This document shows, in pieces, positions 17,042 through 25,447 of a DNA stretch of 64,000 nucleotides; the first letter of the stretch is position 1, and each line of letters opens with the position of its first letter. The stretch is from positions 1,173,357 through 1,237,356 of the forward strand of contig NZ_BAABWG010000001.1 in the NCBI RefSeq assembly GCF_040372165.1. The letters are read 5' to 3'. The notes under the pieces were generated by a model. That model made no database searches, was not told the origin of the DNA, and saw only the letters and a program-made list of their open reading frames with translations. Made by a program: the position numbers and the translations under genes. Origin of the DNA: Hydrogenophaga sp040372165. Its GTDB lineage: Bacteria > Pseudomonadota > Gammaproteobacteria > Burkholderiales > Burkholderiaceae_C.

Positions 17042-19378
17042 TCATTTGCGCCGTACCGATCGGACACCGTCAACATCCCCCACCACCGCCATGGCTCGGC
17101 CCACCTGTCGGGCATCGGAGACTTCGATGGTGAAAGTCATCCACGCGGTGCCCTTGGACGAGATGGTCTGCACCCCCACCACATTCATCTTCTCCCGGGC
17201 GAATACGTCGGAAATGTCCCTGAGCAAGCCGGACCGGTCGACAGCCTCTACCGCCACATCGACAGGAAAGACGACGCCATTGGCAGCGCCTGGCTGGGCA
17301 TCGAGCCCCGCCCACTGCACTTCGATCACACGGTCCGGCGACTTGTGCCGCAAGTGCTGATAGTCTGAGCAATCGCTGCGATGGACGGCCACTCCCCTGC
17401 CACGCGTGACAAAGCCGCAAATGTCGTCCGGAGGCGCCGGTTTGCAGCACTTGGCCAGTTGTGTCATGAGCGAATCCACACCCACGACGAGTACTTTTCC
17501 CTGGCCGGTGGAGGCATCGCGACGAGGCTTCCTGGGCACAAAGACAGGCTCGGCCTCGACTTCAGGCTCGGCCGGCTTGAGGCAATTCTCCAGCGTTCGC
17601 AGCGACAGCTCGTCCTTTCCGACCTGCTCGAACAGCTCCTGGGCCGACTCCAACCCGACCATGGCGGCCAGCTCCTCGTGCTTGAGGCTGGTCCTGCCCT
17701 CGCGCTGCAACAGTTTTTCCACCGCTTCACGGCCTTTGGCCACGGTGACTTCCAGCGCCTGGGCATTGAACCACGCCCGCACCTTGCTCTTGGCCCTGTG
17801 CCCGACGAGGTACCCCAGCTCGGGGTTGAGCCAGTCACGGGACGGCCCACCCTCCTTGGCTGCCACGATTTCCACCGTCTGACCATTCTGCAGCGGCGTA
17901 TTGAGGGTGACCATGGCGCCATCCACCTTGGCTCCTCTGCAGCGATGCCCCAGCTGAGTATGTACCGCGTAGGCGAAATCGACCGGGGTGGCACCGCGGC
18001 TCAGCTCGACAATCGCTGCATCCGGGGTCAGGACATAGATTCGGTCATCGAACAGGCCTTCAGCTTTTCCGCTGAGATCCCGCTCCCAGGCAAGCAGTTG
18101 CCGCAGAACAGCAATCTTGGCGTCGTACTCGGTATTGGCCGTGACCCCGGAATAGCCCTTGGCGCCGGCTTCCTTGTATGCCCAGTGGGCCGCCACCCCA
18201 TGCTCGGCATGGTCGTGCATGGACTGAGAGCGGATCTGAATTTCGAATGCGCGTCCCTGAGCGTCACGCACCACCGTATGAAGCGACTGGTAGCCGTTGG
18301 GCTTGGGCTTGGCGATGTAGTCGTCAAACTCTTCGGCAATGGGTGCATAGTGCTCATGCACATAAGCAAGCGCAGCGTAGCAGTCCTCCAGGCTCGGGAC
18401 CACCACCCTCAAGGCCCGGATGTCAAACACTTGTTCGAAATCGAGCGACTTGCCACGCATCTTCTTGACGATGCTGTAGATGTGCTTGGGGCGTCCCTGC
18501 ACCACTGCCTTGACTCCCTGCTCACGCAGCGCCAGCTCGAGCGCCTCCCGGACCTGCTCGACGTGCGCTTCGCGTTCCACCCTCTTCTCGTCGAGAAGCT
18601 TGGCAACTTCCTTGTAGGTCTCCGGCTCCAGGAAGCGAAAGGAGAGGTCTTCCATTTCCCACTTGATTTGCCAGATACCCAGGCGGTTGGCCAGGGGTGC
18701 AAACACATGCAATGATTCGCTGGCAATGGCCGCACCCGGGTCGCCTTTGGTCGCCGCGAAGAATCGCAACGTCTGAAGGCGCGATGCCAGGCGAAGCATG
18801 ACCACGCGAAGGTCGCGAGAGAAGGCGAGCAGCATCTTCCGCACGTTCTCCGTCTGGCTGGCAGCCAGCTCGGTCACAGGCGCCTTGGCCGCATGATGGT
18901 GCAAGCCTTCGAGCGCACGCTCTTCTTCCTTGCGCGCCTGCGCCTCGGCCGCCTTGATCCTGGCCTGCCGCTGAAGCTGAACCAGCTTTGTCGACTCCAT
19001 CGCCAACGCGGCAAAGTCGGCTCCAAATGCCTTGGTGATCGTTTCCTGCGGGCGATTGAGGTGCTGACAGGCATAGACCAGATAGGCCGCCGCCTGCATC
19101 TGTTCAGAACCGCCAATGGATTTGAGAATCTCTGCCACAGCGTCCGCGTGCGCCAGGATGTTCTCACCAGTGTCGAGTTGCTCACAGTCGAGCAGCGGCT
19201 CGGCAAAAGCACGCGCGCGACTCAGTGCCTGACGGCCTTTGCCGTCAAAGACCACTGTGGCTGCCGCCACGATGGCCGCCGAGGCCTCCGGCTCGCCTGC
19301 CCCGGGTCGGCGGGCTGGCTCGGCCTGAGCAGCATCCGCCAGGGCTTCTGGCTGGTGATTTGATTCCAGTGTTTTCAT
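17042..19378 (-). CDS. relA: GTP pyrophosphokinase RelA ((p)ppGpp synthetase)
   Basis: Ribosome-associated alarmone synthetase of the stringent response. The 778-residue protein has the long RSH layout: a degenerate hydrolase region (about 75-215), the synthetase domain (about 300-430), TGS (about 465-530) and a C-terminal Cys-containing and ACT region (about 640-778). The hydrolase HDxxED motif is absent (YACQHLNRPQ instead). The synthetase has the ExDD form EEFDDYIAKPKPNGYQSLHT, which marks RelA rather than SpoT. It is therefore probably synthetase-only. An upstream GTG/ATG choice changes only a few residues. Confidence 0.93.
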   Translation of the reverse strand: MKTLESNHQPEALADAAQAEPARRPGAGEPEASAAIVAAATVVFDGKGRQALSRARAFAEPLLDCEQLDTGENILAHADAVAEILKSIGGSEQMQAAAYLVYACQHLNRPQETITKAFGADFAALAMESTKLVQLQRQARIKAAEAQARKEEERALEGLHHHAAKAPVTELAASQTENVRKMLLAFSRDLRVVMLRLASRLQTLRFFAATKGDPGAAIASESLHVFAPLANRLGIWQIKWEMEDLSFRFLEPETYKEVAKLLDEKRVEREAHVEQVREALELALREQGVKAVVQGRPKHIYSIVKKMRGKSLDFEQVFDIRALRVVVPSLEDCYAALAYVHEHYAPIAEEFDDYIAKPKPNGYQSLHTVVRDAQGRAFEIQIRSQSMHDHAEHGVAAHWAYKEAGAKGYSGVTANTEYDAKIAVLRQLLAWERDLSGKAEGLFDDRIYVLTPDAAIVELSRGATPVDFAYAVHTQLGHRCRGAKVDGAMVTLNTPLQNGQTVEIVAAKEGGPSRDWLNPELGYLVGHRAKSKVRAWFNAQALEVTVAKGREAVEKLLQREGRTSLKHEELAAMVGLESAQELFEQVGKDELSLRTLENCLKPAEPEVEAEPVFVPRKPRRDASTGQGKVLVVGVDSLMTQLAKCCKPAPPDDICGFVTRGRGVAVHRSDCSDYQHLRHKSPDRVIEVQWAGLDAQPGAANGVVFPVDVAVEAVDRSGLLRDISDVFAREKMNVVGVQTISSKGTAWMTFTIEVSDARQVGRAMAVVGDVDGVRSVRRK

Positions 19379-19426
19379 CGGGTCCGAAGGGCCATGCTCA
19401 TACCGCCTCAGTGAGCCAGGGAACGC

Positions 19427-20356
19427 TCAGCTGCCGCAGAGAAAATCAAGGACGACCTTTTTCTGGTCGTCTGCCACCAGTGTAGGCGCATGCCCCACCC
19501 CAGCGAATTCCACGCACCTGGCCTTGGGTCCGCGACGCGCCATCTCCATGGCAGTCTCCGGCGCCAGAAGGTCCGATTCAGCCCCACGCAACAACAGCGT
19601 TTCAGAGGAAATGGCATCGTAGAGCGACCACAGCTTTTCTTCGCCCTGACGCGTCACGGCCAACGCCACATCCTCCGGCTGAGCCAGCAAGGCCTTGATC
19701 GGCGTGCCAATGGCCGGATCGTAGTGAAACCACCAGCGCCCGTCCCGCTGGCGCAGCATGGGGCGGGACAGACGTGCCCACTCATCCGGTGTGTGAGGGC
19801 CAAATCCCTCTGAAATGCTGGCCATGTAGTCGAACGCCTCCTGCTCGACACCAAAGGACCGGTTGGTCCCCACATAGGCACCAATGCGCTGCAAGGACGA
19901 CCACTGCACCACCGGTCCGACATCGTTGAGGACGAGCTTGCGCGGCGCCAGTGCCGCCTGGGATGCGACGGCAATCCCGATCAGGCCGCCCATGCTGGTA
20001 CCGACCCAGTCAATGACAGCACCTGGCACCTGCTGACGCAAGTGCGTGAGCAGCAATGCCATGTCCCTGGCGTAGGTTTCAACCTGATAGCCCATCGGGT
20101 CTGCGAGCCAGTCACTCTCCCCCCGGCCAGCCACATCGACGCTCACGACCCGCGCATGTCGGCTCAAAAGGGATGCGAGTGCGTCGAAATCCCGCCCCTG
20201 GCGAGAAAGGCCATGAACGCAAACCACGATGTGCGATGGATCACCCCCGTCCTGCACAGGCCAGTCCCACCAGGCCATTCGGCGAGGTTGACCTGTCTTG
20301 GCCGCCGGATCGCCGACATCGAGAAAGCGCAGGATGGGTTCAGAGATAGCACTCAT
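19427..20356 (-). CDS. Alpha/beta hydrolase
   Basis: Alpha/beta-hydrolase-fold protein of 309 residues with unknown substrate. It has an oxyanion HGLSRQGRDFD segment, the nucleophile elbow VGTSMGGLIG (Ser as nucleophile), and a C-terminal GVGHAPTLV with the catalytic His. The ATG at 20356 is used; the longer frame overlaps the divergent bdhA promoter region without family sequence. It is divergently placed from bdhA, 74 bases apart. Related proteins are found in many Burkholderiales; a link to hydroxybutyrate ester metabolism is only suggested by position. Confidence 0.82.
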   Translation of the reverse strand: MSAISEPILRFLDVGDPAAKTGQPRRMAWWDWPVQDGGDPSHIVVCVHGLSRQGRDFDALASLLSRHARVVSVDVAGRGESDWLADPMGYQVETYARDMALLLTHLRQQVPGAVIDWVGTSMGGLIGIAVASQAALAPRKLVLNDVGPVVQWSSLQRIGAYVGTNRSFGVEQEAFDYMASISEGFGPHTPDEWARLSRPMLRQRDGRWWFHYDPAIGTPIKALLAQPEDVALAVTRQGEEKLWSLYDAISSETLLLRGAESDLLAPETAMEMARRGPKARCVEFAGVGHAPTLVADDQKKVVLDFLCGS

Positions 20357-20430
20357 GCTTGTGTTGCTCCGCGATAATGAATTCAACTGTCGAATATTTG
20401 ATTCAATCCTAAAGGAACCGGAGCTCAAAA

Positions 20431-21201
20431 ATGCTAGCGAACAAAACCGCACTTGTGACAGGGTCCACCAGCGGCATCGGCCTTGGCATCGCCAAAGCCC
20501 TGGCCGCACAAGGCGCCAACATCGTCCTGAACGGGTTTGGCGACACTGAGGGCCCGCTCAAGGAGGTTGCCGATCTGGGTGCGGAGGTGGCTTATCACGG
20601 CGCAGACATGAGCAACCCGGCCGAAATCGAAGCCATGATGGCTTTTGCAGCCCAGCGCTTTGGCCAGATCGACATCCTGGTCAACAACGCAGGTATTCAG
20701 CATGTTGCCCAGGTAGAGGACTTTCCGGTCGAGCGCTGGGATGCCGTCATCGCCATCAACCTCACGAGTGCCTTTCATACCACGCGCCTGGCCTTGCCCG
20801 CGATGAAGGCCGCGGGTTGGGGCCGAATCATCAATGTGGCCTCCGTCCATGGGCTGGTGGCCTCTGCGCAGAAATCCGCCTATGTGGCGGCCAAACATGG
20901 CGTCGTGGGCCTGACCAAGGTGGTGGCACTGGAGACAGCGACTACCGGCGTCACCTGCAATGCCATCTGTCCAGGCTGGGTGCTGACGCCACTGGTACAG
21001 AAACAGGTCGACGCCAAGGCGGACGCTGGCGGAATATCCATCGAGGAAGCAACCAGGCAGCTCCTGGGCGAAAAGGAGCCCTCACTGCAATTCACCACGC
21101 CGGAAGAGCTGGGTGCGCTGGCGGTCTTCTTCTGCTCGCCTGCGGCGAACAACGTCCGCGGAGCCGCCTGGAACATGGATGGTGGCTGGGCTGCGCAGTG
21201 A
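20431..21201 (+). CDS. bdhA: D-3-hydroxybutyrate dehydrogenase
   Basis: Short-chain dehydrogenase converting D-3-hydroxybutyrate, released from PHB, to acetoacetate with NAD+. The 256-residue protein shows the cofactor motif TGSTSGIG at 10-17, LVNNAGIQHV, catalytic S138, Y151 and K155 in ASVHGLVASAQKSAYVAAKHG-type context, and the substrate-side ICPGWVLTPLVQ typical of BDH. An AAGGAACCGGAG ribosome-binding stretch precedes the ATG. Together with PhaR it points to a PHB cycle. Confidence 0.94.
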   Translation: MLANKTALVTGSTSGIGLGIAKALAAQGANIVLNGFGDTEGPLKEVADLGAEVAYHGADMSNPAEIEAMMAFAAQRFGQIDILVNNAGIQHVAQVEDFPVERWDAVIAINLTSAFHTTRLALPAMKAAGWGRIINVASVHGLVASAQKSAYVAAKHGVVGLTKVVALETATTGVTCNAICPGWVLTPLVQKQVDAKADAGGISIEEATRQLLGEKEPSLQFTTPEELGALAVFFCSPAANNVRGAAWNMDGGWAAQ

Positions 21202-21277
21202 TGCGCTGCATCAGCTGAAGGCACGCAACGGTCCGGCCATCGAAGCCTCGCCTGCCGCAGAGCCGGACTGACTGGTG

Positions 21278-21712
21278 TCAGCGGCCCTCTGAGTCCGGGG
21301 TGAGTGACGCCTGGGCCTTGCGAAGCATGTCCCGTATGGCTTGCCGTTCGGCATCGGACAAGCGAAACGGCTCCGGACCATCGCCTTCTTGTGGCGAGAC
21401 ATCCCACGTGGTCAGAACGGCATCCTTGAGACCCAGCGGCGCATGCTCATGCAAAGCGTCGCTTCCGCCTTCCGGCACGTTGCCGACGACCGGCACCATG
21501 CCGTCATGGCTCCCGATTTCAGGTACCTCCAATGCCTGTGATGGTGCTTCTGAAGCGGCCTGCGCCCCGGCCACAGGATCAGGAAGAACAGCTGGCGCGG
21601 GAGAAACCTCCACAGCCATGACGGCGGGGATGGCGTCAGGAATGACTGCCCCCTGGGCGAAAGCCAGAGAGCCCGGGACCAGAAGCGCTGCTGCGAACGA
21701 TCGGTGTTTCAT
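21278..21712 (-). CDS. Small secreted proline/alanine-rich protein of unknown function
   Basis: 144-residue product with a clear signal peptide (MKHRSFAAALLVPGSLAFAQ) and an Ala/Pro/Val-rich mature part. The C-terminal acidic/basic helix is RLSDAERQAIRDMLRKAQ. No family is recognised. It faces away from ompR, 168 bases distant, so its promoter shares that gap; bdhA converges from the other side. The start at 21712 is chosen for the signal peptide; the same frame extends far upstream only as a shadow of ompR. The C-terminal helix is the most structured part and could be an interaction segment, but this is inference. Confidence 0.65.
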   Translation of the reverse strand: MKHRSFAAALLVPGSLAFAQGAVIPDAIPAVMAVEVSPAPAVLPDPVAGAQAASEAPSQALEVPEIGSHDGMVPVVGNVPEGGSDALHEHAPLGLKDAVLTTWDVSPQEGDGPEPFRLSDAERQAIRDMLRKAQASLTPDSEGR

Positions 21713-21880
21713 GCAGGTAAGTATGCCCATGGCCCCCGATTTTGACTGCCCAATGAATGGTAAGTCGCCTGCCTGTGAGGGCAACAGATGTAACATGCTG
21801 TCAGGATTCGGAAAAACGGCGCCGATCGCAGTGTTTGCGCTGCCACAATCGGGCTTGTTACATTTTCGGGAGTTGTACTC

Positions 21881-22612
21881 ATGCCACAAGCCAATAGTCG
21901 ACCCAACAAGATCCTGGTCGTAGATGACGACGTCCGCATCCGCGACCTGCTTCGCCGCTACCTGATGCAGGAAGGCTTTGAAGTCATGCTGGCCGAAGAC
22001 GGCAAGGCGTTGAACCGGGTCCTTCAACGTGAATCCGTCGACATGATCGTGCTGGACCTGATGATGCCTGGCGAAGACGGCCTGTCCATCTGCCGCCGCC
22101 TGCGCGCCAATGGCGACCGCACCCCGATCATCATGCTCACGGCCAAGAGCGAGGATGTGGACCGGATCGTGGGCCTGGAAGTCGGCGCTGACGACTATCT
22201 GGGCAAACCATTCAACCCGCGCGAACTGCTCGCCCGTATCCATGCCGTGCTGCGCCGCCGCCCGCCTGCAGAAGTGCCCGGAGCTCCTTCTCAGGAAGCA
22301 GAGACGGTCACCTTTGGCCCGTTCGAGTTCGACCTGAGCCTGCGCACCCTGCGCAAGGACGGTCAGGACCTGCCGCTGACCACAGGCGAATTCGCCATGC
22401 TCAAGGCATTGGTTCGTCACCCCCGCCAACCACTGTCCCGCGAAAAACTGGCCCAGCTGGCACGTGGCCGCGAGTTCGAGCCGTTCGATCGAAGCCTGGA
22501 CGTGCAGGTATCCCGCTTGCGCAAGCTGATCGAGGAAGACGCTGCGTCGCCTCGCTATCTGCAAACCGTGTGGGGTGTGGGCTATGTTTTTGTACCTGAC
22601 GGAAACGGTTGA
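21881..22612 (+). CDS. ompR: Response regulator OmpR
   Basis: Two-component response regulator with a receiver domain (residues 10-125) and a winged-helix DNA-binding domain (about 145-240). The acidic pocket is at D15-D17, phospho-acceptor D59 lies in VLDLMMPGEDG, with T87 and K109. The output domain has the OmpR-type LTTGEFAMLKALVRHP and SLDVQVSRLRKLIEED. A GGGAG site lies 8 bases before the ATG. It overlaps the next gene as TGATG, so the pair is translationally coupled. Target genes are not evident in the window, but see the 11-bp direct repeat at 28936. Confidence 0.93.
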   Translation: MPQANSRPNKILVVDDDVRIRDLLRRYLMQEGFEVMLAEDGKALNRVLQRESVDMIVLDLMMPGEDGLSICRRLRANGDRTPIIMLTAKSEDVDRIVGLEVGADDYLGKPFNPRELLARIHAVLRRRPPAEVPGAPSQEAETVTFGPFEFDLSLRTLRKDGQDLPLTTGEFAMLKALVRHPRQPLSREKLAQLARGREFEPFDRSLDVQVSRLRKLIEEDAASPRYLQTVWGVGYVFVPDGNG

Positions 22613-24033
22613 TGGCCCTGGAGTCGCAGGTCGCGTTCGAAACGAACCCGACCCCGCTGGAGACGGCTCCAGCCCCCCTGGAAGTCAGGCGCCCACGCGA
22701 GGTCAGCCTTTTTTGGCGCACCTTCCTGATGTTGTCCCTGCTGCTGCTGGGATGCTTTACTGCGTGGTTGCAGACTTTCAGGGCACTTGAATTTGAACCC
22801 AGGGTGCTGCAAAGCGCCCAGCAGCTCGCCTCGCTCGTCAACCTGAGCCGGGCGGCGCTGGTCCATTCGGACTCCATTGCACGCGTGTCGCTCGTCAAGA
22901 CACTGGCAGACGAGGAAGACGTGCGCATCACGCCGCGCGAGCCCGAGGACAACTACAAGCTCTACAACGAAGACTCGCTGAGCCTGAGCGTGAGCCAGGA
23001 GCTGGCCAGCCGGCTCGGCCCTGGCACCATCGTCGCCCGCGAGGTCAACGGCACCACCGGCTTGTGGATTGGCTTCACCATTGACGGTGACCCGTACTGG
23101 CTGCTCACTGACCCTTCGCGCGTCCGCCTGGTCACGGGTGCCACTTGGCTGATCTGGATCGGCACGGGTGCCGTGCTTTCGCTGATGGGCGCTGCGTTCA
23201 TTGCGCGCCTGATCAACCGCCCGCTCAAGCGACTGTCGTTTGCGGCCGGCCGTGTCCGCGAAGGCGATTTCACGGCCAGCCAGCTGAGCGAGGCGGTGGC
23301 CACAGCAGAGATTCGCGAGGTGAACATCGGGTTCAACCGAATGGCGCAGCGCCTGTCCAAGATCGAGCAGGACCGCGCGCTCATGCTCGCTGGCATCTCG
23401 CATGACCTGCGCACCCCCCTGGCCCGGCTGCGCCTGGAAATGGAAATGAGCGTGGCAGATGAGACAGCGCGCGAGCACATGTCCGCCGACATTGACCAGG
23501 TCACGGCCATCATCGACAAGTTTCTGGATTACGCTCGGCCCGATGAGCTCAAGCCCGAGCCGATCTCTCTCAATGAGGTGGTCGATGCCGCGGTGTACGC
23601 GCTGGGCAGCGACCCGAACACCATTGTCATCACCAGCATTCCGGACAACACCTTTGTGTATGGCGACGGCGTGGAGCTGCAGCGGGTGTTTTCCAACTTG
23701 CTGGAGAATGCTCACCGCTATGGACGCGACCCCATCACCGGTGTGACCCGGGTGGAGATCGCGGCGCAGCCCAAAGACGACAACGTGCTGATCAAGCTGC
23801 GTGACCATGGGCAAGGTGTCCCTGAAGACACGCTGGCGCAGCTGACTCAGCCGTTCTTCAGGGCCGACGCATCCCGAACATCGGCCAAGGGCACAGGCCT
23901 GGGTCTGGCCATTGTTGACCGGGCCGTGGCACGCATGGGTGGGCGCTTTGCCCTGACCAACAGCTCCACAGGCGGGCTGGCCGCCCACATCAAGCTGCGA
24001 AAGGCCATGCCTGAGGAAAGCAAAAAGGCTTGA
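22612..24033 (+). CDS. envZ: Sensor histidine kinase EnvZ-like
   Basis: Inner-membrane sensor kinase partner of OmpR. From the ATG at 22612 it is 473 residues: a cytoplasmic N-terminus, TM1 at about 33-52, a periplasmic region to about 175 and TM2 at about 176-198. A HAMP domain (about 200-252) is followed by the H box GISHDLRTPLARLRLEME with H264, and an ATPase domain with NLLENAHRYG, RDHGQGVP and KGTGLGLAI. All catalytic boxes are intact. Its start ATG shares one base with the ompR stop codon. Confidence 0.92.
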   Translation: MALESQVAFETNPTPLETAPAPLEVRRPREVSLFWRTFLMLSLLLLGCFTAWLQTFRALEFEPRVLQSAQQLASLVNLSRAALVHSDSIARVSLVKTLADEEDVRITPREPEDNYKLYNEDSLSLSVSQELASRLGPGTIVAREVNGTTGLWIGFTIDGDPYWLLTDPSRVRLVTGATWLIWIGTGAVLSLMGAAFIARLINRPLKRLSFAAGRVREGDFTASQLSEAVATAEIREVNIGFNRMAQRLSKIEQDRALMLAGISHDLRTPLARLRLEMEMSVADETAREHMSADIDQVTAIIDKFLDYARPDELKPEPISLNEVVDAAVYALGSDPNTIVITSIPDNTFVYGDGVELQRVFSNLLENAHRYGRDPITGVTRVEIAAQPKDDNVLIKLRDHGQGVPEDTLAQLTQPFFRADASRTSAKGTGLGLAIVDRAVARMGGRFALTNSSTGGLAAHIKLRKAMPEESKKA

Positions 24034-24060
24034 CGGCCAGCGACTGGCGGTTGCGTTGTG

Positions 24061-24579
24061 TCAGCCGGCGCGGATCAGCAGCGCAGCCGCCCTGGCTTCA
24101 ATGCAAAGCCCTTCTCCTGCCGGGCCCAGCTTTTCTGCGGTTTTTGCTTTGACATTGACTTGCGAGGGCTGCAGATCCAGTACTTGCGCCACCCTGGCGA
24201 CCATGGCGGGAATATGTGGTGCCAGCTTGGGCGCCTGCGCCACCACCGTGCTGTCAACATTGCCGATCTCATAGCCCGTCGCCCGCACCCTGCGAGCCGC
24301 TTCCTGAAGCAGGCGGGCCGAGTCCGCGCCTTTGAACTCGGCATCGGTATCGGGGAAATGACGGCCGATGTCACCCAGGCCCGCAGCGCCCAGGAGAGCA
24401 TCGGTGATGGCGTGCAGCAAGGCGTCCGCGTCAGAGTGCCCGAGCAATCCCATGTGGTGTGGAACCGTCACACCACCGAGCACAAGAGCACGACCCGGCA
24501 CCAGCGCATGAACATCCCAGCCCTCGCCAATGCGAAACGGGATCAGCGCTTCTGTCTTTTGGTTGGCGTTGTCTGTCAT
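24061..24579 (-). CDS. ispF: 2-C-methyl-D-erythritol 2,4-cyclodiphosphate synthase
   Basis: Fifth enzyme of the MEP pathway; cyclises CDP-ME 2-phosphate to MEcPP. The 172-residue protein has metal ligands in GEGWDVHAL (D22, H24), plus GLLGHSDADALLHAITDALLG, IGRHFPDTD and the C-terminal KAKTAEKLGPAGEG. The ATG at 24579 overlaps the ispD stop as ATGA, which sets the start; the upstream frame extension is shadow sequence. Length is about 10 residues above the usual 160 because of an N-terminal tail. Confidence 0.96.
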   Translation of the reverse strand: MTDNANQKTEALIPFRIGEGWDVHALVPGRALVLGGVTVPHHMGLLGHSDADALLHAITDALLGAAGLGDIGRHFPDTDAEFKGADSARLLQEAARRVRATGYEIGNVDSTVVAQAPKLAPHIPAMVARVAQVLDLQPSQVNVKAKTAEKLGPAGEGLCIEARAAALLIRAG

Positions 24580-25286
24580 GCGCGTCCTTCCAGCAGGGCT
24601 TTGGCCACCAGGAAATCCTGCGGATAGGTGACCTTGAGGTTGTGAGATCCGCCCTCGACCAGCAACGGACAATGTCCAGCCAGTTCCATGGCACTTGCTT
24701 CGTCGGTGATTCCCTCATAGCCATTGGCCGCGTGAGGCGCCAGTGCGGCTTGCAATGCCCCGATCCGGAACATTTGCGGCGTTTGGGCCAGCCATTTTCC
24801 TGCGCGGGCAAGCGTCTGAGCCGATCGGCCGTCCGAGGCCTGCTTGAGGGTGTCGGCCAGGGGAACGGCCAGCAAGCCGCCAACCGCATCGCCACGGCAA
24901 GCATCGATCAACCGCTGAATGTCGCCAGGGAGAACAAGACAGCGAGCGGCATCGTGAACCAGCACCCATTCATCCGCCGAAGCCCCCGTGGCCAGCAGCG
25001 CTGCCAGACCATTGGACACGCTCTCGGCACGACTGGCACCGCCCACTGCCTGCGTGTCAACGCGCTCGGGTGCGTTCTTGATGAAGTCGTCTCCGGGCGA
25101 GACCACCACCAGAATGCGATGGATGTCCGGCACGCTGGACAGCGCATGCAAGGTATGCCAGACCAGCGGCTGTCCACCGAGCATCTCATACTGCTTGGGT
25201 CCTTTCGCCCCTGACCGGCTACCCACACCGGCACATGGCACAAGAGCATGGCAACGCGAAGGGGAAACAGGCATATCTGGGGACAT
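24576..25286 (-). CDS. ispD: 2-C-methyl-D-erythritol 4-phosphate cytidylyltransferase
   Basis: Third enzyme of the MEP pathway, making CDP-ME from MEP and CTP. The 236-residue protein has the nucleotide-binding CAGVGSRSGAKGPKQYEML near the N-terminus (about 13-32). It also has WVLVHDAARCLV, ITDEASAMELAG and VTYPQDFLVAKALL. It overlaps ispF by 4 bases, the classic ispDF pair. The first residues (MSPDMPVSPSRC) allow a start at M5 too. Confidence 0.95.
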   Translation of the reverse strand: MSPDMPVSPSRCHALVPCAGVGSRSGAKGPKQYEMLGGQPLVWHTLHALSSVPDIHRILVVVSPGDDFIKNAPERVDTQAVGGASRAESVSNGLAALLATGASADEWVLVHDAARCLVLPGDIQRLIDACRGDAVGGLLAVPLADTLKQASDGRSAQTLARAGKWLAQTPQMFRIGALQAALAPHAANGYEGITDEASAMELAGHCPLLVEGGSHNLKVTYPQDFLVAKALLEGRA

Positions 25287-25377
25287 GTGGAACTTGTCAG
25301 GGGTATCCGGGGCATTCTATGGCTTCTTGCCACGGGCTCAGCGAGAGGCGTGCGCAGACTCTAAAATATGCAGCAAC

Positions 25378-25403
25378 ACCCCCCATCTGGCGCGATGGGG
25401 GGT
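25378..25403 (+). promoter_or_regulatory. GC-rich hairpin in the mfd leader
   Basis: Perfect 9-bp arms ACCCCCCAT (25378-25386) and ATGGGGGGT (25395-25403) around an 8-base loop, 44 bases before the mfd start. No T-run follows (TATTTGCATTT), so it is not a standard terminator. It may be a leader structure or protein-binding site. A -10-like TAAAAT lies just upstream at about 25362, making the stem likely to be transcribed. Confidence 0.45.
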
Positions 25404-25447
25404 ATTTGCATTTGTACGCCACTCAATGGCCTTGAACGCTCAACTCC

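Noticed and set aside
17042..19378. Bifunctional SpoT/Rel
   Set aside because: The HDxxED hydrolase motif is missing and the synthetase has the RelA-type ExDD sequence.
22582..23988. 468-codon minus-strand frame over the sensor kinase
   Set aside because: Antisense to envZ, which has intact H and ATPase boxes; composition is that of a shadow.
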